A stretch of 64,000 nucleotides of DNA from assembly GCF_963677125.1 (NCBI RefSeq), contig NZ_OY781882.1, positions 4,734,501 to 4,798,500 of the forward strand, in the 5' to 3' direction. This DNA is from an uncultured Desulfobacter sp. (GTDB lineage: Bacteria; Desulfobacterota; Desulfobacteria; Desulfobacterales; Desulfobacteraceae). The notes under the pieces were generated by a model. That model was not told the DNA's origin. It worked only from the letters and a program-made list of their open reading frames with translations, and did not search any database. Shown here in pieces: positions 23,982 to 32,800 of this stretch (positions are counted from its first letter, which is position 1; every line of letters begins with the position of its first letter). The translations under genes and the position numbers were made by a program.

Positions 23982-25712
23982 TTAAGACGGTTGGTTTTCA
24001 TGCGCCGGAAGCTGGATGGAAAACACGGTGCCTTCGTTGAGACGGCTGTCCACGGACATGGTGCCGCCAAAGCTTTCGATGATGCCGAAACATACCGAAA
24101 GTCCTAGGCCGGTTCCTCTGCCAACGGCTTTTGTTGTAAAAAAGGGTGAAAAAATTTTATCCATGTGTTCAGGCGCGATGCCGCACCCATTGTCTTTAAC
24201 CTGAATGTCAACCATGGCCCGGCCTTCATCGTCCCGGGTCTGGGCTGCATTGATCTCAATTTTGCCGCCGTTGGCGCCATGTTGGCTGGTAACGGCATGT
24301 ATGGCGTTATTGACTAAATTGAGCATGACCTGCTGGAATCGTCCTGGGTCGCCCATGAAATTGGGTATTTTTTCTTCAATCCGGGTGGTGATCTCTACGC
24401 CACTGGTACGTGCGGAGTTTTCAACCAGCTTGAGAATTTCAGGAATAACTGTACCCGGGTCCAGGGTGGTGTGCTTGACCTCTTTTTTTCTACCAAACTT
24501 TAAGATGGCGGAGGTAATCTCATGGCAACGTTCCACCTGTTTGTGAATCTGGTCCACACTTTCCCGGATATCATTGAGGGTCTTGGGATCGGGAGAATTA
24601 TCCTTATCCTCTTTGCCCGGGTACAGTTCTTCCATAAGGATTTTAATTAGGGCATATTCACTTTTGATGATCTGTAAGGGATTGTTGATTTCATGGGCAA
24701 AGCCGGCGGCCATTTCTCCGATTTCCGCCAGTTGCACGGCCCGGATCAACTGGCTGCCCAGCTGTTCTTTTTCTTCGTCCAGACGGTCCATGCGCCGACA
24801 GATGGTCTCGGAGGTGAAATAGGCCAGGACCACCAGGGCTGCCAAGCCTAAAATGGCGATGATTACACAGATCAAGATCGCAGAGTAAAGCGCTTTGTAG
24901 GCATCTTGTTTCTCCTGGCGAACCACCAGATACCAGGATTTATTGGCCAGTTTGGATACTGCATATATAAAGGGTTGGCCTTTGGGTGAAAGCTGGAAGG
25001 TTTGCTGGCTGGAGGAAAACTGCTCATTCATCCACCCAAAGGCCGGATCTCTATCAAGAAGGGCGATATCCCCGGAACGTCGTGCGGTCTGGGCAACTCC
25101 CTCGTTATTTAAAATGTATGCTTCACCTGTTTTGCCAATGCGCACTCCGGATACCATGGAATCAAAAAACACGGTGTCAATGGTGGCGCGCAGCACCCAG
25201 GTTCGGTTGTTTTCAGTTTTACGCACAGCCACAACAAAATGGGGGATATTGCGATACCCGAGGAAAATATCACTGATGTAAAAACCCCGGAGCATGGTTT
25301 TTTGGAACCAGGGTTCCTGGGTATAACTTTTCCCTGCCAGGGCAAATGATCCGGAGTATTTTAAATGATTGCCCGCTTCGTCAAACAGCCCTAAATCAAC
25401 AAAGGCGGGAGACCGCTTTTGAAGGCTCTGGCAGATGGTGGTGATGGCCTTGTCGGCCATGATGTCTTCAAATGTGTATGCCCGTGTGATCAGTTCAAGA
25501 TCGGATTTTCTTTCAAGCAGGAAGGATTCAATCATTTTGCGGTGGTCGGTCAAAATTCTTTCAAGGCTGGCCTGGGTGGATTTATCCAGGGCGGAAGAAA
25601 AGAAATAGAAGCTGATCCCCAAAGCAATAATAAAAGGGATCATGGGGAAAAAAGTCATATTAAGAAAAATTGCTCTTTTCAGCCACTGTCTGTTCTGTTT
25701 TAATTTGTTCAA
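23982..25712 (-). CDS. Membrane histidine kinase with dCache-type sensor (module 2)
   Basis: A 576-residue sensor kinase, paralogue of the kinase at 12025. TM1 is at about 15-38 and TM2 at about 275-297. The extracytoplasmic region between has dCache features (DLGLFDEAGNHLKYSG, YISDIFLGYRNIPHFVVAV, GKTGEAYILNNEG) that match those of the module 1 kinase position by position. The H box is AAGFAHEINNPLQIIK, then NLVNNAIHAV, DNGCGIAPEH and GTGLGLSVCFG. Start is a TTG at 25712 with AGGGG about 7 nt upstream; no ATG fits better. A strong sigma-54-type promoter lies about 63-78 nt ahead. The shared sensor pattern suggests that both kinases recognise similar ligands. Confidence 0.95.
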   Translation of the reverse strand: MNKLKQNRQWLKRAIFLNMTFFPMIPFIIALGISFYFFSSALDKSTQASLERILTDHRKMIESFLLERKSDLELITRAYTFEDIMADKAITTICQSLQKRSPAFVDLGLFDEAGNHLKYSGSFALAGKSYTQEPWFQKTMLRGFYISDIFLGYRNIPHFVVAVRKTENNRTWVLRATIDTVFFDSMVSGVRIGKTGEAYILNNEGVAQTARRSGDIALLDRDPAFGWMNEQFSSSQQTFQLSPKGQPFIYAVSKLANKSWYLVVRQEKQDAYKALYSAILICVIIAILGLAALVVLAYFTSETICRRMDRLDEEKEQLGSQLIRAVQLAEIGEMAAGFAHEINNPLQIIKSEYALIKILMEELYPGKEDKDNSPDPKTLNDIRESVDQIHKQVERCHEITSAILKFGRKKEVKHTTLDPGTVIPEILKLVENSARTSGVEITTRIEEKIPNFMGDPGRFQQVMLNLVNNAIHAVTSQHGANGGKIEINAAQTRDDEGRAMVDIQVKDNGCGIAPEHMDKIFSPFFTTKAVGRGTGLGLSVCFGIIESFGGTMSVDSRLNEGTVFSIQLPAHENQPS

Positions 25713-25774
25713 GATTTGCCCCTTTGTTCTGTGTTGAAAAGACGGTTCCCTTGTCCGGCATTGCCATTGTATAG

Positions 25775-25790
25775 AGCAACTATGATGCCG
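25775..25790 (-). promoter_or_regulatory. Sigma-54 (-24/-12) promoter of module 2
   Basis: Minus-strand CGGCATCATAGTTGCT fits the consensus TGGCAC-N5-TTGCW: GG at -24, exactly ten bases, GC at -12, and TTGCT around -12. Only the first T and the sixth C differ. The transcription start would be near 25763, leaving a leader of about 50 nt before the TTG start of the kinase. Confidence 0.65.
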
Positions 25791-25858
25791 GATAAAAAAC
25801 AGGAATAAGTAAAATTTAATAAGCTGAAATTAAAGGTGATATTGATTTTATATCAGCG

Positions 25859-25926
25859 GACAGGTGAGCTTGTAAGGCTTCGCTTCGTCGATACGTTTTT
25901 CAAGCTGTAAAAAAGGCTGACACTTG
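25859..25926. promoter_or_regulatory. Candidate enhancer (UAS) half-sites shared with module 1
   Basis: GACAGGTG at 25859-25866 equals 13924-13931, and AAAAGGCTGACACTTG at 25911-25926 resembles AAAAGGCTGCCACCTG at 13936-13951. In both modules GACAGGTG lies about 65-70 bp upstream of the -24 element. Enhancers of NtrC-type activators are typically 70-200 bp upstream. The second half-site spacing differs between modules (about 52 versus 12 nt), so this is a hypothesis. Confidence 0.4.
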
Positions 25927-26049
25927 AATAGTAGGAGAATAGGTTGTGGGAGCATCAAGAGAGGACCATATGCTCAAGATTTTGAATTACGGGCAACAGA
26001 GCGTGGATGATACGGATATTTCTGCGCAATGCCTAAATTACCCAATAAA

Positions 26050-26194
26050 TAGTGCCTGAACGAAAACCTGGAAATTTTGTTGAGTACAAGGCGGAGGTAA
26101 ATTTCAACCGGAGTAATACATAGAGTATTTCGAGGATTAAAATTTTCGTCCAACGAAGTAATCGGCAAAATTTACGGTTTTCGGTCGGGCACTA
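26050..26194 (+). repeat. Palindromic repeat element, subfamily A, copy 1
   Basis: A 145-bp element with terminal inverted repeats TAGTGCCTGAACGAAAACC (left) and a right end whose complement is TAGTGCCCGACCGAAAACC, 17 of 19 matching. The right arm CAACGAAGTAATCGGCAAAA and the following TTTACGGTTTTCGG are identical to copy 2 at 39.6 kb. It lies alone in the AT-rich gap between the module 2 promoter and the lectin-like gene. Confidence 0.85.
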
Positions 26195-26586
26195 AATAAT
26201 TTGAAGTTCGTTCATATATTTTAATTTCTTATTAAAACTAATCTAACATTTCTAAATCTTTCCTAAAGTTTTAAGTGTAATTGATGGTTCACTGGGAAAA
26301 CCTATGCTTGTTACTTCCCAATTAACCGGATGGGAACTGCGGTTCTTGTTGAAAACAGGGAAACCGAAAATACTTTTCAAAAAACAGGTGCAAGGCTGTG
26401 ATGGAAAACGCTTTCTATATCCATGAAAAACTACAAGTCGCCAGGGTTGTTCATCCAAATCATCTTTTTTATTCGTGCGGTTTGCGGATTTGGCAATAAT
26501 AATTTCAGGAAAGGAGGTGTTAAGGATATACAAAAGATGGAATATGGTTGAAAGAAAAAGTTTGAATAATTGATAAGGAGACCGCT
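26195..26586. other. AT-rich intergenic region upstream of the lectin-like gene
   Basis: About 390 bases without a supported gene. A minus-strand open frame of 93 codons (26252-26533) has no ribosome binding site and an unlikely composition. The stretch should hold the promoter of the gene at 26587, but no strong -35/-10 pair was seen. Confidence 0.4.
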
Positions 26587-27225
26587 ATGAAAATCAACTC
26601 CATCGTCTTATTCTTCGTTCTTCTGCTGACCCTGGGGTTTAATTCGTCTGTTTTTGCAGAACCTGTACAATGGGATGGAGAAGACGGGAATAATCATTGG
26701 TATGAAGTAATTAAAATTGATGACCTCGACGGGATTACCTGGACTGAGGCCTACGCAGCTGCTACGGGCAGTACCTGGAATGGTTTAATCGGGAATCTTG
26801 CGTCCATCACTTCCGAGGATGAGAACAAGTTTGTTTCAAATCTGGTGAACGGCGTTGATTGGGACTCAGCAGTATATGGCCCTTGGCTGGGTGCAACAGG
26901 ATCTGCTGTGTCAGATGGTCAGGATGTCTGGGTATCCGGGAACTGGTCCTGGGCTGACGGCGAGACATGGGGATATGAAAATTGGGCTTCAGATCAACCC
27001 AATGGTGTGGCTGCCGTCACAGAAGGTGAGATTTATTATCTTCATTACTATCCCATGGCTGATACGGAAAACCGGACCTGGAACGATACTCTGGAGGACG
27101 GCTATAGCGCCTCCAGGGTTTATGGTTATGTTGTGGAATACGCTGCGCCGGTACCGGTACCTTCCGCTTTCCTGCTTCTTGGCTCCGGCTTTTTATGTCT
27201 GGCTGGGAGCATCCGAAAAAAATGA
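26587..27225 (+). CDS. Secreted C-type-lectin-like protein with PEP-CTERM-like sorting tail
   Basis: A 212-residue exported protein. A signal peptide occupies about 1-24 (core IVLFFVLLLTLGFNSSVF, cleavage near FAEP). The mature part shows a C-type-lectin-like fold: WTEAYAAATGSTWNGLIGNLA, ASITSEDENKFV, WLGATGS, WSWADGE and WGYENWASDQPNG are the usual landmarks (compare WIGL, W-x-W-x-DG, NW-x-x-x-x-PN). The C-terminus VPVPSAFLLLGSGFLCLAG followed by SIRKK is the VPxPSA-type PEP-CTERM signal, which in exopolysaccharide-producing Gram-negatives is handled by an exosortase. Strong AAGGAG site before the ATG. It stands alone in AT-rich DNA; no exosortase gene is in this window. Confidence 0.88.
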   Translation: MKINSIVLFFVLLLTLGFNSSVFAEPVQWDGEDGNNHWYEVIKIDDLDGITWTEAYAAATGSTWNGLIGNLASITSEDENKFVSNLVNGVDWDSAVYGPWLGATGSAVSDGQDVWVSGNWSWADGETWGYENWASDQPNGVAAVTEGEIYYLHYYPMADTENRTWNDTLEDGYSASRVYGYVVEYAAPVPVPSAFLLLGSGFLCLAGSIRKK

Positions 27226-27354
27226 AGTAAATTAAATGTAGTACGCTAATATTCTGATCAGGGCCTCTTATAGGGGCTCTGGTTGGTTTCAGGCTCAGAT
27301 TTAACTATAGTTTTTTATATGAAAGACTATGTAAGTTGCCCAGATCTTTCTATC

Positions 27355-27414
27355 TTTGTTGTGGGGCGAAGCCTGGGTGCAGATAGACCAAGGACGGCCC
27401 ATGGCCTGTTATTG
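27355..27414 (+). repeat. Structured repeat element C, copy 1
   Basis: About 60 bp beginning TTTGTTGTGGGGCGAAGCCT and ending CGGCCCATGGCCTGTTATTG. It aligns with copies at 29681-29738 (minus) and 51806-51863 (plus). GGGC near the start can pair with GCCC near the end, enclosing a partly paired CCTGG/CCAAGG arm. It lies 130 nt downstream of the lectin-like gene in sense orientation, and antisense to the last bases of the small gene at 27409. Confidence 0.7.
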
Positions 27415-27609
27415 TAATCTCCAAAATATGAACAGTGCCAAGATGATAGAGGTAAAGCTAACAGCTACCCAACTTATAGTGGGAAGATCGAACAAAACAA
27501 TTGCTGCTATCCCTCCAGCAGCAACCAAGAGTCCACTATACCGCTTGATTTTATCATTGAGACATTGGATCCTATATTGTTTCAGTAGTGCGATGTCTTC
27601 CGAATTCAT
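27409..27609 (-). CDS. Small two-helix membrane protein, unknown function
   Basis: A 66-residue protein with a charged N-terminal helix (MNSEDIALLKQYRIQCLNDKIKR), then two hydrophobic segments (about 26-43 and 46-63) separated by a short turn. The C-terminus (FWRLQ) ends at the membrane. A good ribosome binding site, AGGAGA, lies 8-9 nt before the ATG, the main reason I accept it as a real gene. Its neighbours are unrelated. It converges with the lectin-like gene, and repeat element C overlaps its stop codon region. No family recognised. Confidence 0.6.
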   Translation of the reverse strand: MNSEDIALLKQYRIQCLNDKIKRYSGLLVAAGGIAAIVLFDLPTISWVAVSFTSIILALFIFWRLQ

Positions 27610-28113
27610 CTCGTTTTATCTCCTGTAACTACAAGCTCTTATTTTTCTTTAGCTAACCGCGTATCCTAAAATTTAAATGCTGTCCACCCTATCTTCATCC
27701 TGAATTAAATACAAAAACGAAGATAATTTGAATTTGGAATTATCTTATACCTCCTTTCAAGTCAAGTCCCAATTCTTATATTTTAACAAACCTCATATTA
27801 CATCAAAAATCGCATATATTTCCTATTATTTCATATGGTTTGATTCATAGTTGATCGATTTGATGAACCCATAAAAAGTCTATAATGGCCGAATAGCTAT
27901 TAGTAATTTCAATTGGTTGTAGTCAAATATGTGATATGTAAAAAATGAGAGGTTGGAATAGCTATACCCATCATAAGGTATAATAGACGTAATTTCTGAA
28001 CCAGGAGACGGAGCGAATTTCATTATTCGACTTCCCATTCACAGAAAAAACTAATCGCAATAAAAGTAAGCCTTATGTCTTATCAACCGGCCAAAGATTA
28101 TATTGAATTAGTC
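27610..28113. other. AT-rich intergenic region, no gene seen
   Basis: About 500 bases of AT-rich DNA with stops in all frames. It contains a TATAAT (27979-27984) with no well-spaced -35. It may be decayed sequence or hold an unrecognised small RNA. Confidence 0.4.
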
Positions 28114-28142
28114 TTGACTTCTTTTGTTGTTGGAGCTTAATA
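28114..28142 (+). promoter_or_regulatory. Candidate sigma-70 promoter of the metallohydrolase gene
   Basis: TTGACT (28114-28119), 17-nt spacer, TTAATA (28137-28142), about 60 nt before the ATG at 28202. Moderate match to consensus. Confidence 0.3.
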
Positions 28143-28201
28143 AGAAAGAATGTATAAGCCTTACTTTACCGCAGAAATAAAGCCTAAAAGACCGCTTTAT
28201 C

Positions 28202-29128
28202 ATGAAGATAGAAATAATTGGCGCTGAGTCACTTGGTGTCAGAGGACTTTGTTGTTTTCTGTCTGTTGCCAACCAAAGAATCCTCATTGATCCTGGGATT
28301 GCGCTGGGTTTTTTTCGCAAAGGCCAGATGCCGCACCCGGTTCAAGTGGCAGTGGGCGAGGTGATCAGAGAAAAAATTATACATGCCTGGGGGAAGGCCA
28401 CGGACATTGTTTTCAGCCACTTCCATGGCGATCATGTCCCTTTAACGGATGCAAATCCCTATCAGCTTGGTGTCGTCAGGGTGGCAGACTTGAATCCTGG
28501 AGTACGGATTTGGACAAAATCATCCGAATTTTTATCTGCTAAAGAACGAGAAAGATATATAGCCCTCAAAGAACGCTTGGATGCCCGTTGGCAGGAAGGA
28601 ACACCCGGCGTCGACCCGCTGCGTTTGTCAGTGCCGGTGCCCCATGGAAGAAAAACAGCGCGCAAGGAAATGGTGATGATGACCCGGATTAAGGATGGCA
28701 CTGTGTTTGTTCACGCCCCGGATATTCAGCTTTTGGATGACGACACCGTTGATCTTGTACTCAAGTGGCAGCCGGATATCCTGCTGGTCGGCGGCCCACC
28801 GCTATACCTTGAGCAACTGAGTTCGAACTTGCGTAACCGGGCCTGGCAGAACGCGGTACGGCTCGCTGGTTCGGTGGAGGTATTGATACTGGATCATCAC
28901 GTGATGCGAAGCATTGAAGGACTGCTGTGGCTGGACCGTCTTTCGTCCGAATCCGGCCGCCGGGTATTCTGTGCGGCTGACTTTATGGGCGTACCGCGTC
29001 GGCTTTTAGAGGCTCAAAGAGAAATGCTCTATGAAAAAATGCCGGTTTCTTTGGAATGGCACCAAGATTATGCACAGGGAAAGGCTGACACGCATGGATT
29101 TCAGACATTCCTGCCCCCTTTAGAGTAA
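28202..29128 (+). CDS. MBL-fold metallohydrolase, UPF0282 type
   Basis: A 308-residue protein of the metallo-beta-lactamase fold. The N-terminus (IEIIGAESLGVRGLCCFLSV, then ILIDPGIALG) and the metal-binding SHFHGDHVPL (about residues 72-81) match the UPF0282 family, first known from archaea, in which the first strands carry GAESLGVRS-like and DPGVALGP-like sequences. Further ligands are likely His and Asp in HAPDIQLLDD and LDHHVMRS. No signal peptide is present, so it is cytoplasmic. The substrate of this family is not known to me. The ATG has only a weak ribosome binding site. The TrmO-like gene follows after 47 nt on the same strand, so the two may be cotranscribed. Confidence 0.88.
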   Translation: MKIEIIGAESLGVRGLCCFLSVANQRILIDPGIALGFFRKGQMPHPVQVAVGEVIREKIIHAWGKATDIVFSHFHGDHVPLTDANPYQLGVVRVADLNPGVRIWTKSSEFLSAKERERYIALKERLDARWQEGTPGVDPLRLSVPVPHGRKTARKEMVMMTRIKDGTVFVHAPDIQLLDDDTVDLVLKWQPDILLVGGPPLYLEQLSSNLRNRAWQNAVRLAGSVEVLILDHHVMRSIEGLLWLDRLSSESGRRVFCAADFMGVPRRLLEAQREMLYEKMPVSLEWHQDYAQGKADTHGFQTFLPPLE

Positions 29129-29175
29129 CATTTTGAATTTAATGTTTGATGTAAAAAAGTAATAAGGATATCAGT

Positions 29176-29676
29176 GTGGAATCTAAAAAAGATAAGACAG
29201 GCCACTGTTCTGAGTGCAGTTCTGCCTGCAACCGTGAAAACCTATTCATTATCGACGACCGGCTGGTGTGCCGGAAATGTCTTTTTGGAGATGCTTCAGC
29301 TGTCACTATTTACCCTATTGGCATTGTAAAGAACAATTTTGAAAGGGATGAAACACCATTTGGAAGAAAAGGGACCGGCACGGTTTCTGAAATTGAGCTG
29401 TTACCTTCCCAAAAGCGATTTATGTCCGGACTTGAACAGGAACCTGAAATCACAATCGTTTACTACCTGCATAAAGCCCGTTCAGTCAGGACATGCTTTA
29501 AGCGGGGGCTTGACGGCAAACAGGTCGGCGTATTTGCCTCCCGGACCCCGGACAGGCTCTCAAGGATCGGGATACAGGATGTAAAACTCCTGGATATCAA
29601 GGGCACTACATTGTTTGTTGAAGGACTGGATGCCGTCAACGGGACGCCGGTGCTGGATATAAAATTAAAAATTTGA
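29176..29676 (+). CDS. TrmO/TsaA-like protein with N-terminal zinc ribbon
   Basis: A 166-residue protein. Residues about 10-36 contain C-x2-C-x3-C and C-x2-C cysteines (HCSECSSACN, then LVCRKCLFG), a likely zinc ribbon. The rest is a TsaA-like fold (IYPIGIVKNNF, GTGTVSEIELLP, GVFASRTPDR, GLDAVNGTPVLDIKL), as in TrmO, the SAM-dependent enzyme that N6-methylates threonylcarbamoyl-adenosine of tRNA. The hallmark R-S-P-x-R-P-N-P-I-G is changed to RTPDRLSRIG, so catalysis on the usual substrate is uncertain. The start is a GTG at 29176 with AAGGA about 7 nt upstream. It lies behind the metallohydrolase gene. Confidence 0.85.
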   Translation: MESKKDKTGHCSECSSACNRENLFIIDDRLVCRKCLFGDASAVTIYPIGIVKNNFERDETPFGRKGTGTVSEIELLPSQKRFMSGLEQEPEITIVYYLHKARSVRTCFKRGLDGKQVGVFASRTPDRLSRIGIQDVKLLDIKGTTLFVEGLDAVNGTPVLDIKLKI

Positions 29677-29680
29677 TTTT

Positions 29681-29738
29681 CATGAACGGCCATGGGGCGA
29701 CCTGGGCTATCTATACCCAGGCGCAACCCACAACAAAA
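29681..29738 (-). repeat. Structured repeat element C, copy 2
   Basis: On the minus strand it begins TTTTGTTGTGGGTTGCGCCT and ends CGCCCCATGGCCGTTCATG. The arm CCTGGG is perfectly paired with CCCAGG around the loop TATAGATAG. It is 84 nt downstream of, and in sense orientation to, the AAA+-Lon gene. It also directly follows the TrmO-like gene in antisense orientation. Confidence 0.7.
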
Positions 29739-29821
29739 TATGAACGCAATTAAAATCAATCATGTGTTGGCAAGAAAACAACACTTTGTTGCGGCGTAAT
29801 GCCGCTTGTAAGATTTTCCGA

Positions 29822-32800
29822 TCAATTTATCTCAATGTAGGTTTGAAATATCTTTTCATGGGAAATATATTTTTCCCGGCCAGGGTCCTGGAGATAGAAC
29901 CTGATGGCGTTGACCCGTTTGAGAATTTCATCTTCGGCTCTTTTTCTCATCAATGTTTTGACCTGGGCAATGTCTTCTTCCAGATTCGCCGTATGCTCAG
30001 TGTCATAATATTTTTCCGTTTTATTCTTTATTCTCTTTTTAATTAGGTCTTCGCGCATTTTATCGTGGGCCTCATCTATGCAAAGCACCTCGGGCATGAG
30101 GTCGGCAAAATGGGTTACGGCAATAATATCCTTGTCACGCTCCCAGTAGCCGATAAGAAATTCAGGCTCAAGATCCTGGTAGTTCTGCAACGGCATGTAC
30201 ATCCGCCGAAGATAGAGTAGCACTTTTTCTGTTTTTTTCCGGTGCCCGCCGATGATCACCGAACCGCCGATCTGGTCCTTTTTGACCCCTTTGGTCCAAG
30301 GGGCGCCGGTGATGCCAAAGTCAATGCAAAGGGGAATCTGAAGCAGGACCGACAGGGTGTTCAGGGCCAGGGCATACCCTGCGGAGGGGCCGCCGACGTT
30401 GTAGGATGCAGATAAGAGCTGATGGTGGATGGAATACCGCTGGAGGAAATCCCCGAACAGCCAGGGGATACTGATATCCGGGCTCAGGCCCTGGATATAG
30501 TTTTTCACCATGGTCAAGGCTTCCTGGGCCGACTGATTGGTCATTTTTACGGCCATATCCAGCTGGGAGGTCTCGGCCGAAGGCGTGGCAACAGCCCCGG
30601 TTACAATGATCGGTGTGTTTTCAACTCTGCCGGTCAGACTTGTGGCAATGGGCAGCAGCATGCCGGTCATGTCATTGGCGCCTACGCCGATAATAAAACC
30701 GACCTGGGGTTCCTGGCTCAGCTCGGTCTCTAAAAATTCGTTGAGCTGGATGGTGCCTTTGCGCACCGGGCTTTGGGAAATTTCCCTTCTGGCGGATTCC
30801 AGGTGGGTCACAACAATGGGGTACTCCTCTTCCCGTGTAATATGATCCACATTTTCCAGGATCTTGTCGTAATGCTCCACAAAATTTTTCAGGTCGGTTT
30901 TGATTTTGGATTTGATCAGGGGTGGGGCTTTAAGGGCATCAAGAATGCCTATAACGGTTTTAAAATTAAGTTTGACAAAGTTATATTTTTCATCCTGGGT
31001 AGAAGATTTAAGATCCCGAAGTTTGAGCAAAACTTTGAATTCGGTGGTGCAAAGGGCAATGGCTTTTTCCGTAAACGATGTGTAGTCTGCCGGGGTATTG
31101 CAAATCCCCTGGGCTGTCTCTATGATTTTTTCCACCCCGAATTTGCGTGGGTGGGGAACATTTTCAAACTGCTTTTTGATGATTTCAAACACATCCTTTT
31201 GCCGCATGTGTCCTGATATATCAAGGGTTTTCAGTCTTTTAGACCGGATCAAAGCAGGGTCCAGGATATCCAGACGGTTGGTGGTTAAAACGGTAAATAC
31301 CTTATTTAGAGGGATTTCACCGTCAATGATATTTAGAAATTTGTTGGTCAGGGCATCCGAAGGGTGACCGCCGGTACCGCTTCGTCTTGGGGCAAGCGCA
31401 TCTCCCTCGTCAAAAAATATCACCGTGGGGGCGATCATTTTTGCAATATCGTACACTTTTTCAAGGTTGGATACGGCGCCGTGCACAGGGCTTGAGGGGT
31501 CCTGAAGCGCCGAGGGGCTTGTGGCAATATCATGGACCTTGCGGTTGGATGAGAGCCAGGTTCTGACCAGATAGGTTTTGCCCGATCCCGGCGGGCCTGT
31601 GAGGACCACGCCCTTGTCTTCGCTGACCCCGTAATGAAAACAGTTGTTGGCCATCTCAGAGAATTTATCCTTGATATCGCCCACATACTTTTCCCAGTTC
31701 AGATTCCGGTCCATCTTGTCAACAACCTTGTCGTAAAGTTCTCCATACACGTTTTTGGCCACCAGCTGGAAGGCCTTTCGGATCAAAACGGCATCATCTA
31801 AAAATTCCAGGATAAAATCCCCCTGGATAGAGGTGATCGATTCAATGAGTTTTCTAACGTAGGCCGGGGTGATTTTCAGACTTCTCTCCCTGAAAATGGC
31901 ATATATTTTATCTGCGGCATCATCCAGTTGTTCTGATTCCGGATTGAATTTGGTTGGAATCTGGTAGCGCCGGATCTCAAGGGTGATGATTTTTTTTAGG
32001 TTTTCCCGGTTCATCCAGTATTTTGAAATGTCGATGATCACGCCTTTTTCAATAAATCTGCGGTAAATGGCTGAATCAAACCGGTGGGACTGGTCAGTGG
32101 TGGCAATAATGAAGCAGTCCCGTCTTCCGTCGATGATTTCATCCAGGACGATGTTAGAGGTGTCAATCAGGGTTCTTTGCTGCTTTTCTGCGCCGCCGCC
32201 TCCGCTTCCGGATTCGGACCCCGATTTTCCAAAGGCCGAATGGGCCTCTTCAATGTGCCGTATTGACGTGACCTTCGGGTGCCCCATGGCCCGCTTGAAA
32301 TAGTTGCCCGGTTCTCCTGACAGGGCGGTCTGGTAATCATTGGGCGTAATAACGGACATGTCCACGACAATACCTAAGTCTTCAAAATCCGTCAGGTTAT
32401 GCATGATCCGTTTTCTGAAAATTTGTTTGAGAACGGGGAGTTTTGCCAGACGCAGGTAAAAGTCGGTTTTCTTCTTTTTTGCAATCTGCATGGCAAACTC
32501 AGGGTCCACGTCCTCAAGCTGGGTAAACAGGCCGTATTTTCCTAAAATCTCGTCCCGCTTTTTTCGCCAGTCCACCGTGGGAATTACCTCGTTTCTAAAA
32601 ACCACTTTTTCAAGGGCTTCTCTGGCTGTCGCGCTTTTCCCCGAACCCGACGTCCCTTCAATGAGCATGATAGGTGCTTTGGGAACATCGGGGTCTTCTA
32701 AGTGTTCCTTTCTGATATGAACCCTATAGATTTTTTCAAAGATCTTTTCTAATTCCATCGGGACATGAAGGTCGGTCAGTTCTCTGTCCAGAACCGCGAT

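Noticed and set aside
26252..26533. A 93-codon minus-strand frame upstream of the lectin-like gene
   Set aside because: No ribosome binding site, low-complexity and unusual composition; probably chance in AT-rich DNA.
27610..28201. tRNA or known riboswitch in the AT-rich gap
   Set aside because: No cloverleaf, no CCA end and no recognisable conserved riboswitch core was found.
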